64,000 bases of DNA from Planoprotostelium fungivorum (GCA_003024175.1 MDYQ01000257.1:124001-188000), one strand, 5' to 3'. Shown: positions 12,124 through 23,600, counted from the stretch's first letter. Notes: generated by a model not told the origin, from the letters alone. Numbers and translations are program-made.

Positions 12124-13971
12124 ATGTCGGATCGCAAGAGCATCGCATTGATATCACCCTATTCCCTGGAGAGGTATGGTCAGGTGTCAGCTTTCATATT
12201 ATACCACGTCCTGGTCTGATGTTCAACTAGTTGTTATTGGAGGGGTTTCAGCAGCTCATCACAGAAGGATTAGAGGCGGAAGTCCATCACTACTTTTTAA
12301 ATCAGTCACAATCCCTCTCGGAGTAAACATTATAGAACATGAATCGATGGTGACGACAGACAGTTTCTCAACCACTGTGCCTCCCTGCGATCTGGTGTTG
12401 TTACAACTGCATGGCTCGCACACTGAAATTCCTGTCGCCTTTGAGAGGTACCCTGTGAAGGATAACGGCCGCGTTGCCCTTCTCCTCCATCGACCAGAAG
12501 AGGTGTTTGATCCTTGATAAAGAGAAGCACATCGGTGTTCATCGTCTCAGATCCTCAAACGTCTTGAGAGAGGACTGTACGGCGATCTCGATGTCAGAGG
12601 AACATTTCGCAGAATGAGCTGTCTCGTCTTGATGGGCCCCGCGATGTGCGATGACTATAAGAGTAAACACACATCGCCACTCCATCTCACTCAGCGACAG
12701 GCTTCTGCTCGAGAGTCGTATCCGTCCCCCACGGTTTCTTCGCGTTAGACGATGTGATGTGACGTGTCGCCGTCTCGATCTAATGGACATCAGGTGTCCA
12801 CCGAGAAGAAGGCGATGAGGGACGTGGCATGTGTTGGTGCCATCACAACCTTCTCTGACATGAGATGGGTGTCTGACGTCATGAAGATGCACGCGAAATA
12901 TTCTGAGATCTCTTCGAACGGTCAGGGGTGAGTGTGGGGGAGAGGCGGGAGCGGTCTCAACTTTTCTCAGAAAATTATTGTTCTACATCACCGGATTGTT
13001 TGTACCGTATCGTGCGTACGGTAGTACGGTAGTTGTCGACGAACTACAATGCATTAGGGGATGTTTAGAAACAGATCCAAATTACCCGGTAAAAATCTTT
13101 GAGATCACAGAGATAGAGGAGAGGCTGAGTGAAGAGATTTTCTGCGATGTTGGCAGGTGGATAGATGACTGATCAAGTATATCGCACGATCATCACATGA
13201 TGATCAATCGACCATATTGTATCATCACCAGATCACTGCACGACCATCCAACACAGATCATGCTTGATCATCGCAAGATCATCTCACGATATCTTGAACA
13301 GCTACAAAAGATGGCTCATGGACCAATCAGATAAGGGAAAGAAGATGATCATCGTAAGAGGAAATACCACGTCATCGCAGGTGAGACATTACGAGAGATC
13401 AAACGACTCATCCGTAATAGATGAAGAAGATTCATTTCGAACTCATCGATTTCAATCTACAATTGTACAGAGAGCTCATGAACGATTTCAAACCAAAGGT
13501 AAATCAATCGTCTTATTTCATTTCATCATCTCACCATCTGATGATCATCTCATCACCATCTCATGTCGAACATCTCGAGATGATGAAAGATTCCAGGTAG
13601 AATATTCTGGGAGTCTACATGCAGCTCCAGGTCTATCTCTTCCAATTGTCTTTGACAGCCCCGCCATGACCGATGTCCTCTCAGAAGGTCTGCACACGAT
13701 ACCCGTCAGACTGGCCGAATTTAAACCTTTAAATCCAAACGAAGATGCGAAGATGGCCAGCGATAACTTGTGGTGGCCCGATTACTATTATCCTGATTTC
13801 ACTCCCGCAGTACAGGAGATGATGAGGTGATGATGTCTTTGTAATGACGAGACTCAATGTCAAAGGTTGCAAGAGAACGAAGAAGAGTATGAAGAGTTGA
13901 GAAGGAAAGAGCTGGATGCTGCGAGGGAGCTGACTTTCAAGCACGTGGCACAGCGATATTTAGCGTTGTAG
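12124..13971 (+). CDS. Possible GT-B-like glycosyltransferase, weakly recognised
   Basis: Multi-exon gene of roughly 440 residues. ATG at 12124 (MSDRKSIALISPYSLERYG) is followed by in-frame exons giving LLLEGFQQLITEGLEAEVHH, LVLLQLHGSHTEIPVAFERY, RRMSCLVLMGPAMCDDYK, SRVVSVPHGFFALDD, EKKAMRDVACVGAITTFSD, KLLFYITGLFVPY, FELIDFNLQLYRELMNDFKP, VEYSGSLHAAPGLSLPIVFD and a charged tail ending HVAQRYLAL with TAG at 13969-13971. Phases match at every join, including GG|A at the donor about 12928, so I merge what could look like two short genes. The VPHGFF segment and the late PGLSLPIVFDSPAMTDVL segment resemble GT-B sugar transferases, but no diagnostic E-x7-E pair is certain. The stop codon itself lies in a CGTTGTAGAT word. 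Confidence 0.5.
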
Positions 13972-14098
13972 ATGGCGTACTTTCTCTCGAATAAAACAGT
14001 TTGTAACAAACATAAGACAGTGCTATGGAGAGGAAAGCTGTGAGAGAGACAGATGTCTATGCGTGCTTGGCGAGAGTGATCCACCTGCACCGTATGAC

Positions 14099-15003
14099 AT
14101 GACTCAAACCGATCAGGCATGCAAACCACTAACAGTCCAATCGATCGCAGAAAGTCTTTCTCAATTCGACCCAGGTATACGAATCGATCTCTCTGCCCGT
14201 TTGTCACTGATCTTGACAGTGGACGTCATCAGTACCGTGTTAGACATGGCAAGGGAAGGCAAGTTGGCCTCTCTCGTCTTCTGTAAAAAGAGTGGAGAGA
14301 AGGTGTTCGCTCCAGCTCTGCAGGTGATGATGCACACATCTCCATCTGAAAGTTTTTTCAGAACCAAGATTACGCACGAGTCGCAGAGTCCATCCCCAGC
14401 AGAGGTGACGATTTCTCTTTCGTTCTCCTTTCTTCAATTCATCTTTCTTCAGACAGACACGAATTGCTTAGACGAGTCCTCTCATCGAGAGAATATCGCC
14501 TGCAGGTACGTCGCAGTGTCTCTGCATTCTTCATCTCTGAAACTCCCATCAGATGGCCGAGTGGAACATCAAGTGTAGAGAGATCCAAGAGAAAATGGCC
14601 GTCGAGATGTGGAATGAAGGAAGAGTGAGCACAGAGAGGTACTTCATATCCACTGAGACCACCATCTCGACTGATGGAAGAGACAGTATGCAGATGTTAG
14701 AAGAATTAGAGGGAGAGATGAAGACAGATTGGATGGATTGCCTTCGTGAACAAGCGGACAAGAGAAGGTGACATTTTCTCGTATAAACGACACCATCGTA
14801 TCGTTCATCATGATAGGAGAGAGCTGGACAACGAGAGAGAAAGCATTCAGAGGGCGACGAACACACTCAAGAGAGAATGTTCAGATCTTTCCTCCCTCAT
14901 TCAGAGGTGACCTCCGCCGATGGACGGATCATCTTCATCTTTTATCTCACATCGAGGCAGGTTGAACGGTGAAGTCAAGAGGCACAGATTCGAATCTTTT
15001 TGA
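14099..15003 (+). CDS. Coiled-coil protein of about 240 residues, unknown
   Basis: Exons join in phase to give an N-terminal folded part (TVQSIAESLSQFDPGIRIDL, LILTVDVISTVLDMAREGKL), then NQDYARVAESIPSRDRHELL and a long charged helix (EWNIKCREIQEKMAVEMWNE, LEELEGEMKTDWMDCLREQ, RRELDNERESIQRATNTLKR) ending HRFESF. I start at ATG 14099 (MTQTDQACK); the frame is open a little further upstream without an ATG. Five introns of about 40-50 nt. No family recognised. The 3' end stops 12 bp from the URM1 stop codon, so the transcripts must overlap in their 3' UTRs. Confidence 0.6.
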
Positions 15004-15015
15004 GATGAGAGCCAT

Positions 15016-15439
15016 TTAACCACCGTGAAGTGTGGAAATGAAGACGAGCTCATCTTTGTCTTCGACTTTGTAGTCTAATCCTCCCATCAACTCCCAATCG
15101 CAATCATTGATGAGAACCAAGATACCGGGACGCCTGCATGTTGTCATTCTCATCGTCGTTCGGAAATGGAACAGATCGTCTCATGTTTTGAAGAAAATGA
15201 TGGTGATCTGATGTGATTTCGCCGCTCACACTGTCTGTTGACTGAGAAATAATTCGGGTCTCTCTTTCAATAGATTTTCTTTGATCCATTGCAGCAGATC
15301 CCTCAGTACGATCTCCTTCTTGTCCACCTCCACACTGTGCTGCTTCTTCTTCCCAAACAACAACTCTAAACCACCACTGACATACACATTAGTAACCAGA
15401 CAGAGACATCACGAACCTGAATTCGATGGACAAGCGCAT
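15016..15439 (-). CDS. URM1: URM1, ubiquitin-related modifier and tRNA thiolation sulfur carrier
   Basis: A 95-residue protein in three exons. [19 protein letters not shown] opens the beta-grasp fold; [18 protein letters not shown] and [18 protein letters not shown] follow, and it ends [12 protein letters not shown]. The terminal Gly-Gly is what E1-like UBA4/MOCS3 adenylates and thiocarboxylates, so the chain needs no processing. Both introns join exactly (AG|T before GGLELL; GT|G before RPGIL). Length and every block match the family. It acts in cytosolic wobble-uridine thiolation and in protein urmylation. A CGTTGTAGAT word sits about 40 bp upstream of the start (15481-15490). Confidence 0.95.
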
Positions 15440-15909
15440 GATGAGTTCCAAAAATGAGAATGAAAAGTGGAAATCGAGCGTTGTAGATCGAGTCTGTAAC
15501 TTTCGTACCAAGTTTTTCACCTTAGAGGAGGACAATAAGAGTTCCCACCCCTCCTGATGTTCAGTGTGTTCCCTGTCTCTAGTCTCCAGTTTTCTGTGAC
15601 TTTCTCTCCTTCTCCTCCCACTATGTGATCTGACACGGTGGACGAGACGAAAATGCACCCAAAAACAGGTACATTCACGACGTATCAGGGAGACAATTTA
15701 GAAGGTCGCAGCTCGGAAGGTCGACTTCTGTTGCTGTTACGAGATCCTCTAAAGTTCGTGCCACCTTTCTCGGTTTGACGAGAAAGGAACGGATAACACG
15801 CGAGTTTTCCACCTGTTTCCCACATCCTTTGCAATGAAATCTACACACTCAAGACCACAGAGAACACAATTCTAAGAAACCAAACAGCAACAACCACACG
15901 AACGCCAAC
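15440..15909. other. Intergenic region between divergent genes
   Basis: About 470 bases between URM1 (-) and the repeat protein (+), so it should hold both promoters. No gene seen; the short minus frame 15389-15658 overlaps the URM1 start and has no support. Just before the ATG at 15910 there is an A/C-rich leader (ACAGCAACAACCACACGAAC) of the kind also seen before both ubiquitin-like/Cys-rich genes. Confidence 0.5.
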
Positions 15910-16812
15910 ATGCAGAAGATCAAGAACCTCCTCCACAGACACCACGAAGAGCCCCACCACGCTCCCGCCCACACCACACACACTCACGCTCCCCTCGCTC
16001 ATGTCGAGCCCGTCCCCGTCGTAGAGGTCATCGCCAAGAAGGACATGCACGACGACCTCTTGGTCAAGAAGACCGAAGTTGTCGAGAGAGATCTCTTGGA
16101 CGTCAGCCGCCCCGCTGAGGTCACCCACGTCGAGCTGATGGAGGCTACCACCGCCACCGTCAGAGCCGAGCCCGTCAACGTCCAGCACCTCGAGAAGGTA
16201 CATCCATACACATGACCATTTTCAAGATCGTTTCGTCTGATCGTATTTCCCAGGAAGTCGTTGTCCACGAGCACATCCACCCCGTCGAGAAGGAAGAGAT
16301 CCAGCCCATCATCCACAGAGAGAGAGAACAGATGGAGGTCAAGCAGATCACCGAGAGACTCCACGAGACCGAGATCGCCCCCACCCTCGTCGAGAAGAGA
16401 GAGCTCGCCCCTGAGGTCAGAGAGGTCATCGTCGAGAAGGCCGCTCCCATCCCAGAGAACCTCGTCGTCCCCACCGTTGAGGTCGATGCCACCCTCAGAT
16501 CCGTCGAGATGCACGCCCCCATTGTCAACGAAGTGTGAGTCTTAGACGATGCATTCGATCATCGACTCATGTTCGAACAGTGTCAAGAAGACCATCATCG
16601 AGGAGATCCAGCCCGTCCTCGAGAAGGACGTCATCGTCCCCACTCTGGTTCAGAAGACACTCCCCATCTACGAGAAGATCGTCGAGGCCCCAGTTGTCAT
16701 CCGTGAAGAGCTCCCCGTCAGAGAGATCACCCACGTCTCTGAGGTCAAGGTTGTTGAGACCGAAGTCCTGAAGGGAAAGAGCCACGTTGCCACCGTTCCC
16801 CTCGTCCTCTAA
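15910..16812 (+). CDS. Val/Glu/His-rich repeat protein, LEA-like, resembles a fungal stress-associated family
   Basis: Three exons of about 280 residues. The N-terminus MQKIKNLLHRHHEEPHHAPA is amphipathic then His-rich. The rest is a string of charged half-repeats such as VVHEHIHPVEKEEIQPI, HREREQMEVKQITERLHETE, PVLEKDVIVPTLVQKTLPIY and EAPVVIREELPVREITHV, with strong Val/Glu periodicity. Similar VHEHVxPVxxEEIQPVI proteins are known to me from fungi, where they are hydrophilic and stress linked; the function is not established. Introns at about 16198-16253 and 16538-16580. Codon use is very C-ending (GTC, GAG, AAG, CCC), as expected of a highly expressed gene. The first 30 residues resemble the start of the histidine kinase gene at 40793. 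Confidence 0.75.
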
Positions 16813-17342
16813 ATTATATAAACCTGCATCGATCTTTCTAGAGTGTCTTGTATGATGAGTGCCTTGTGTACGATTGTTTCGTGGTGTCTCTGGAAGGTGG
16901 GTGTGACGATGGATCAGAATGTGATGATGGAACATTAGACATCAGGGTGATGTTCACCCTGTTCTGAGATTGAGTACGAAGAGACGCAGGCGACGTTCAC
17001 CGATTACTTGTTCATCTGCTCACGCGGTGTGAACCTTGACTTGAAAATACCTTCATATCTTTGTCCATTGACTTGCATTCTTCTGAAGGGACTTCAATCA
17101 ATCATTCCATTCACTTCACAACCGCTCGGTCTACGGTAAGTTAACGCGACGTTCTATCGTTATCTATGATCCATCCAATGGGTTCAAGTAAATCAGCTCC
17201 ATTGACTTCTATTTCCTTTACTCGAATTCACTGCACTGATTGACGTCTTATGAGTCGGAATGCAAATTTTCCGAAGAGGTACCGTACAGCTCAAGGTATA
17301 ATCTCTTCGCACCAGCAGCAGCGACACACACCAGACTGTAAC
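16813..17342. other. Intergenic region with a short perfect hairpin
   Basis: About 530 bases. It contains CAGGGTGA-TGT-TCACCCTG at 16943-16961, an 8-bp stem with a 3-nt loop about 130 bp after the stop of the repeat protein; this may be a 3' UTR structure. Further on there is an AAGGTATAATC box near 17294-17304, about 45 bp before the ATG of the ubiquitin-like gene. Nothing else recognised. Confidence 0.4.
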
Positions 17343-17657
17343 ATGGCCATCAAAGTTGTACCCTTAGCCACCGGCGAGGTATAGACGCGCGATCATCGTG
17401 ATCATCACCAGCTCATACAACGCCAGATCATCGACATCGAAGCGAGCGATGTTGGAATGGTAAAGAGTCAGATCTTGGCCATCAAGGGAATCCCGATGGA
17501 TCATCAAGACATCATCTGTGAGGGAAAGGCATTAGAGGACGGAGTGCAATTAGAAGACGGTAGCACGGTGCACTTGTCCATGGGCCTGTACGGAGGTTGC
17601 GGCTGTGGATGCAAGATCTGTGGCTGTGGAGGAAATTGTAAATGCCAGATCATTTGA
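17343..17657 (+). CDS. Ubiquitin-like domain with cysteine-rich, CaaX-ending tail (copy 1)
   Basis: Two exons, 17343-17378 and 17427-17657, 88 residues. Residues 1-69 align by eye to ubiquitin: VKSQILAIKGIPMDHQDIIC matches the helix and GIPxDQQ turn, GKALEDGVQLEDGSTVHL matches the GKQLEDG region, and it ends SMGLYGG where ubiquitin ends LRLRGG. A 19-residue tail, CGCGCKICGCGGNCKCQII, follows directly, with seven Cys in CxC spacing typical of metal-thiolate proteins. The last four residues CQII place a Cys at -4 with an aliphatic residue before the end, as in prenylation motifs. The protein may be cleaved after Gly-Gly to free a metallothionein-like peptide, or remain whole and be lipid anchored like plant MUB proteins; the sequence does not decide. 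The paralogue is at 48033. Confidence 0.85.
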
Positions 17658-17768
17658 AGGTCTGAGATAAATCATGTGCTTGTATCATTCAGCGCAAATT
17701 TGAGTCAGTGCGATCGCTGTGATGATCATAGGTGATGACTGGATTTCATTCGAACACGAGCTTTATCT

Positions 17769-19975
17769 TCAGAATTCCATCTTCTCTTCTCTCCCCACAG
17801 TCGCCTCCTCTATCATCCCATCCTTCTTGTCTATCTCTTCCTTCTTAACCTCTTGTTCATTCGATGTCTCTTGTTCGTTCGCTATTTCTTGTTCGCTCGT
17901 TATCTCTTGTTCATTCGATGTCTGTTGTTCGCTCGTTATCTCTTGTTCGTTCGCTATTTCTTGTTCGTTCGATGTCTCTCGGTCATTCGGTGCATCTCCT
18001 TCCTTCATCACGAACATCTCATCCTCCGAACCCCCTCCATCTTTCTCTGTCTCTTTCCTCTCTTCTACACCCGTCTCCTGTCCTTCTACATCCATCGTCT
18101 CCTGCCCTTCTACATCCATTGTCTCCTGCCCTTCTACATCCATCGTCTCCTGTCCTTCTACACTCTCTCCCTCCTTCTCTCCCCTCTCTACATTCTCTTG
18201 TCCATCCATCGTGTCTTCCTCGTCCAGATTGTCTTCCCTCCCATCGTTCGTCCCCTCCTCTCCCCTCGACTCGTCAAAGGTCTCATCGTCTCTCGTGTTC
18301 TCTGACATGTCTTCTGAACCATCCGGTGAGTCTGTTGCCATGATGTGGAAATCTTCCACGGTGTCCACGTCTCCCTCTCTGCCTCCTTCTCCTCCTTCTT
18401 CTCCATCTGATGATCTCCTCTTCTTGTCTTCTCTTCCCTCCTCTTTCTTCTTGTCTGTGTTGACTTTTAAGTTACATCCTCTCGCGTAGGCTTGGAGTTG
18501 AGCTTCGATTTCGGGTGGGATGTGTGGATCATCGTTGAGAGAGTATAGACCTTTTCCCACGCGAACGAAAATGGATCGATCTCCTTCGCTCCTGATCGTG
18601 ACCGTTAGCTCCGTGATCGTGTGATGATCATGATGATGATCGCGATGACTCACTGGATGTGATTGGAGATGAAGGAAGCGAGAGAGAACTGAGGTGTTCT
18701 AGATTCTGAGTTGATGTGTTCTTTGATGCCTTCGTACAATTTTCCGATACCCAGCGTGGTCACACCCTTGTCCTGACATCACATCAGCTGCGATGTAGAG
18801 ATTCATTCACCCTCTGGGTTCGCATGAAGTGGACAAAAGGTAAGAAGAAACGGCTCTTGTAACCGTTTCCCTCTCTCGATGTCTTTTTGTCTGGGTAATG
18901 ATCTCCATTCGATCCGGATGCCTGGCCTCTGATGGTGGAGCTGCGTCTCTTACGCTTCACATTCTGCTTCGAGGTCGAGGTTCTGTGGCGTTTCGATTGG
19001 TGGTTGCGATTAGAGAGTGGGTTGTTGAAGTTCTTAAAGTAGTCGGTAAAATCTACGGGGACATGCTCGGCGATACAGATAGAACACCTCCATTCTCCTG
19101 ATGAATGTCAGACGGAGAGGGGATATAGATGATGGATCTCCCACCCTTTGGCATGTATGGTAGCTCCGGACGTAGACAGTAGATGTGATACGGTTGATCG
19201 CATCCCTTTCCATCGCATAAGATGATCTCTTCTGGGTTCTCCGTCTTGTTGCAGAGATTGCATGCCGTCTTGAGAATGTCCGAAGATTGGTCACCATCAT
19301 CTGTCCCATCACGATCTCCTCGAGCATGGGCTTTGGTTGTGGCACCCCCGCCCTTTCTTTTCACAATGGGATCCTCATCTGATTCGAAGAAGAATTCTTC
19401 TCTGTCTGAATCCTCGTCCCTGGGTTGTCCTCTCTTTCTCGATCTCTGCTTCTTCGCTTGTGGTTGAGGTTCAGGTGGTTGATATCTCTCCTCTTTTTTA
19501 ACCCCACTTGGTTGCCAGACGACAGTACCTTGTATCACAGCCTGATCGTTCTTTAGTGAACGAACGATAGAGATGACAGACCTTTTTGAATGAGATGGGA
19601 TCGTGCGAAAGGACAGCCAAAATTCTCCTCAGCAAGTCGGTGGGATCGAGATTGAGACTGGAGTTCGTGTTCAAGAGAGAGCGCATGATCTCCAGACAAG
19701 TTCTACGGCCACGAAGATGTTGCAGTACCTGCCATGTCTGTCACCATCATCCATACATCACATCAGATCTCCGATGTGAACTGTCTGTTTACCTCCGTTA
19801 GGGTTTCAGAGTCAATTTCATCGATTAGATTCTCGTCTTCTTGTGCGATAAAATCAAACGGCTCTTCTTCGCTGTGTCCATCATCACGTACCTCCAGATC
19901 CCTGGCGGTGTCCTGCGGCTCCTCCATATCAGGGACATCGTATTGAGGGTTGGTATCTTCGTCAGCCGCTTCCAT
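17769..19975 (-). CDS. PHD-finger and HARE-HTH nuclear protein with acidic repeat tail
   Basis: Chromatin-type protein of about 640 residues. The N-terminus is acidic (MEAADEDTNPQYDVPDMEE). A helical stretch follows (LDPTDLLRRILAVLSHDPI), then a basic linker (KKQRSRKRGQPR). A PHD finger lies near 19285-19060: CNLCNKTENPEEIILCDG, GCDQPYHIYCL, then WRCSIC after an intron, giving the C4HC3 order. Around 18750-18520, GKLYEGIKEHINSESRTPQF, SLASFISNHIQ and GDRSIFVRVGKGLYSL fit the HARE-HTH winged helix. The C-terminal 200 residues are disordered Glu-rich repeats: VEGQETMD three times, then NEQEI/TSEQ units. A 256-codon Ser-rich frame on the other strand is just the antisense of this tail. PHD fingers read histone tails and HARE-HTH is a predicted DNA-binding module, so a role in transcription is inferred. 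Confidence 0.8.
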
Positions 19976-20634
19976 GGTGGGCTAACTGTGAGGATGCTTG
20001 TTGATGAAGACTGAGATGACCGTCGCAAAATGCCGTTGATGGCAGGAAAATCATCATAATAAATGAAGACACTGGTGAAGATGGCTCGATAGCCTCTGAT
20101 AGATGGATTCACCGCGAGGTTTTATCCTAGAGATCACAGAGATCGTTTTGGGCGGTTGCGCATTGTGGTCATTGGATCGCCAGCTGTGATGTTCTTGACC
20201 AGTTGTCTCTGTGTGACCTTTACCTTTCAATGTAGAACGTCCTCGTCTTCCCCAACAAGGTCTGATCTTGCGGCCCAATGTCTTTCCGGAACTAATGATC
20301 CTCTATAAAATTGCAATCTAAGGAGTTTCTCCACAGTGAGGCATTATTGAAGAAGAACTTGCGAGAGAAATCAGTCTACCGCTCCAAAGTCTGATAATCA
20401 GAAGCATGTGATAATGAATGAACACACCGCTGATCGAAGTCCTCTTCCATATTCGTCCATCGAATGCACATGCTGTTCCATTTGAACATCCCATAAGCCA
20501 ATGCGGCCGCGTCTGTACTCCCCTCCGTTCAGTGACATCATCTGGTCCAATCATCTTCAAAAAGATGTCCACTGCATTCGATGGACATCCAAAACTCATC
20601 ATCTCAAGGGAAAGATCATCTGAAACGAAGAGAT
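19976..20634. other. Unassigned stretch between two minus-strand genes
   Basis: About 660 bases upstream of the PHD gene and downstream of the ABC transporter stop. Moderate frames exist on both strands (20318-20602 minus; 20418-20675 plus), but I could not join either to neighbours through credible introns, and neither shows a domain. It should contain the ABC 3' UTR and the PHD promoter. A small unknown gene cannot be excluded. Confidence 0.4.
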
Positions 20635-23600
20635 TTATTTCTCGGCCTTCGCCGTGCCCGATTGAGAGGTCATAGAGTAGAAGATACCCTTTGGATTGGC
20701 CAGAAGGTTATCCGGTGTATCAAACTCGGCAACTCTTCCCGCATCCAACACGACGATGCGATCGTAATCCATGATGGTGTGGATGCGATGTGCGATGGTC
20801 AAGACCGTCGTGTTCTTGAACTCTTGACGAATCGTCTGCTGGATGAGCGAGTCCGTCTCGAAATCGACCGCAGCCGTCGCCTCATCCATGATGAGAATCT
20901 GAAAAATAAATTCAGCCATCTACACTCGTGTAGATCCCCATCACCTTCGATTTCCTCAAGATGGCGCGAGCGAGACACAGCAACTGCCTCTGTCCCACGG
21001 AGAAATTCTCTCCTCCCTCCGTCACTGGTGCGTCTAATTTCTCCGGCAAGGTCTCGATGTCTCTGGCCAAGTGGACACTCCTCAACGCGTCCCAGATCGA
21101 GCCGTCTGACGATTCAGTGAACGGATCCATGTTCGACCGAACGGTTCCGGTGAACAATGTCGGATCTTGCGGGATGATGGACAATCCCCGACGTAACTGG
21201 AGGAGGTTCGTCCGAGAGATGTCGTGTCCGTCGATCGTGATGGAGCCAGAGTCCAGCTCCACGAAACGGAAGAGGGCGAGCATGAGGGAGGATTTTCCCG
21301 CGCCGGTTCGACCGACGACGCCGATCTTCTCTTTCGATTGGATCTTCATCGTCACTCCCTGGTGGGGTCAATCACGTGTGATGATTTCAAGTGATGTGAT
21401 GATGTGACGATGTGATTGGGTTGTGATTCGATGTGTTGGAATTGTGATGATGAAGTGATGAAGTGATGAAGTGATGAAGTGATGATGAAGTGATGATGAA
21501 GTGATGATGAAGTGATGATGAAGTGATGATGAAGTGATGATGACGATGATCACCTTCAACACGAGGTCTAGACCAGGTCTGTATCTCAACTTGACGTCCT
21601 TGAACTCGATGACACCATTCTCTGGCCAACCGTGTGGTGGTCTCTCTCCCTGATCCACTGCAGTCTCTTCACTGTCGATGGCAGCATATCCGTCGATTCT
21701 CTCCACCGAAACCATCTGAGTCTCCGTGTCCGTAACCGTACGTACCAACCAACTGTACACGTCATCACACGTCATCACGTACGACATCGTGACTGATCTT
21801 CACGACATCTCACCTGAGGGTGCCGGTCATGGATAGACCGTAAGACAACATGAGTCCAACAGATCCAGGGTCCAAATTCTCCCTCTCGATCACAGCAAAG
21901 ACAGTCGATATCGACACCACGGTCGCTCCAATGAGATCCAATCGAAGTGATAGCCACCGATTGGCCACCTGACGATGACGTCATCTCTTGAAATCTCCGT
22001 GAAATTTCACCTGTCCGCAGTAGAAGGCCTGGTTGTTCGTGTCCAATCTTCTGTTGTTGATCTCGATGAAATCAGACCTCCTGTCGTAAGGCTTGATCGT
22101 GTGTACACCGGCCAGTGTCTCTGAAAACTGAGCGTAGATGGGAGATTTCGAAATGGATTCCAATCTCTTGAGTTCTCTCGAAGAGAAGAGGTAATACTTT
22201 TGGATGTAGCGGTAGACGTAAGCTGGAGGGGTCAATCTACAACGGTGTAGATGGACTCACCGAGGGGAATGAGAGCGGTGAGGAAGGGTGGGATGATGTA
22301 ACTGATGACGAAGATGGACGAAGCCGTGTTCATGATGGAGCCCAGGGACATACCTGAGCACGTCAATCTACAACCCGCCAGGATTTTCCTTACCGATCGA
22401 TCTTGGTAGGGCATCATCCAGCACGTTGACGTCTCTTGAAAAGACATTTAGAACTCTTCCGACCGGTGTCGTGTCGAAGAAGGCCGAGGGTGCTCTCACA
22501 ACTGAGTTTTCGATGAGTTTTCTGTGGAATTTTGTGCTGTAGGTACACACCTCTCTGGAGGATACGGTTGTGTAGGGCCGTTGCCGACGTAATTCCGGCG
22601 TAACTCACGCCGTAAGCTCGGATGAATACGAGAACGGAGCATCCCATGGAGAGTCCGACGTAAATTCCCAGGTAAAAGTACGGACCGTGTATACGCTCTG
22701 CGATGCTGGAGGCCCAGTGGGACAACCAGAAGTCACTTGCCACGCGACCCGTCTGTTCCAAGAACTGATGACGTCATCACGGGAGATCTCGCGGAGATTT
22801 CTCACCTGGTTGATCAACACACCGAGAGGCAGTATGACGAAACCCATGGACAAGAAATAAATCTTCCACAGTCTCCAGCCGATGCTACCGATGCCTGGGA
22901 AATTTCAGAGATTGTTCCGGATATTTTCCAAGAAATTTCACCTCTCTGTTCGTCGGAGATGATGCGAAGTCCTCCCTTGGCAGGCCCTCCGTTCTCTTCT
23001 TTCTTCTGTTTTTATTTTAATTCAATTTATTCAATTTTCATCGTTTGATAAATTCTCACGGCTTCTGGTTTCTTGTGGACTCCGTTTCCACTCTTTTTCA
23101 ATCCGTTTCCATTCGAATTTCCGTTCGAAATTCCGTTGGATTTTCCGTTGGATTTTCCGTTCGTAGCTTCCACCTGAACGCCGTCAGTGACGTCATCGAT
23201 CTACAACGCTACCTCTTCCACGTGATGCTCAGGCTCGGGCGATTTGACGTGGGCCGTAATCAGACCGGAGAAAACTCCTTGAGAATCCATCAACTCCTTG
23301 TACGTCCCCATCTCCGCCACTTTTCCCTCCTTTTTCCGTCAGATTTCTCCCAATTTTCACCGAGTTTCACCTTCATCACCACGATGAGATCGGCCTTGCT
23401 GACAAATTGGAGCTGGTGAGTCACGAGGATTCTGCTCTTCCCTTCTAATTCTCCCGTGATGCAATTGTCAAAGATGGATTTACCAACGTGAGCGTCTACA
23501 GCAGATAGACAATCGTCCATCAGGTAGATGTCTCTGTCTGCGTAGACGGCTCTCGCGAGGGAGACCCTCTGCTTCTGTCCACCGGACAAATTGATACCTG

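Noticed and set aside
12978-13172. Separate small gene of 64 codons
   Set aside because: Its frame starts at TTG with no ATG and joins in phase to exons on both sides; merged into 12124-13971.
18100-18165. Direct repeats that might be a CRISPR array
   Set aside because: They are in-frame VEGQETMD protein repeats without unique spacers, in a eukaryotic gene.
17719-18489. 256-codon Ser/Pro-rich open frame on the plus strand
   Set aside because: It is the antisense of the Glu-rich repeat tail of the PHD/HARE-HTH gene; GAR/NAR-type repeats keep the other strand open. No start context or splice support.
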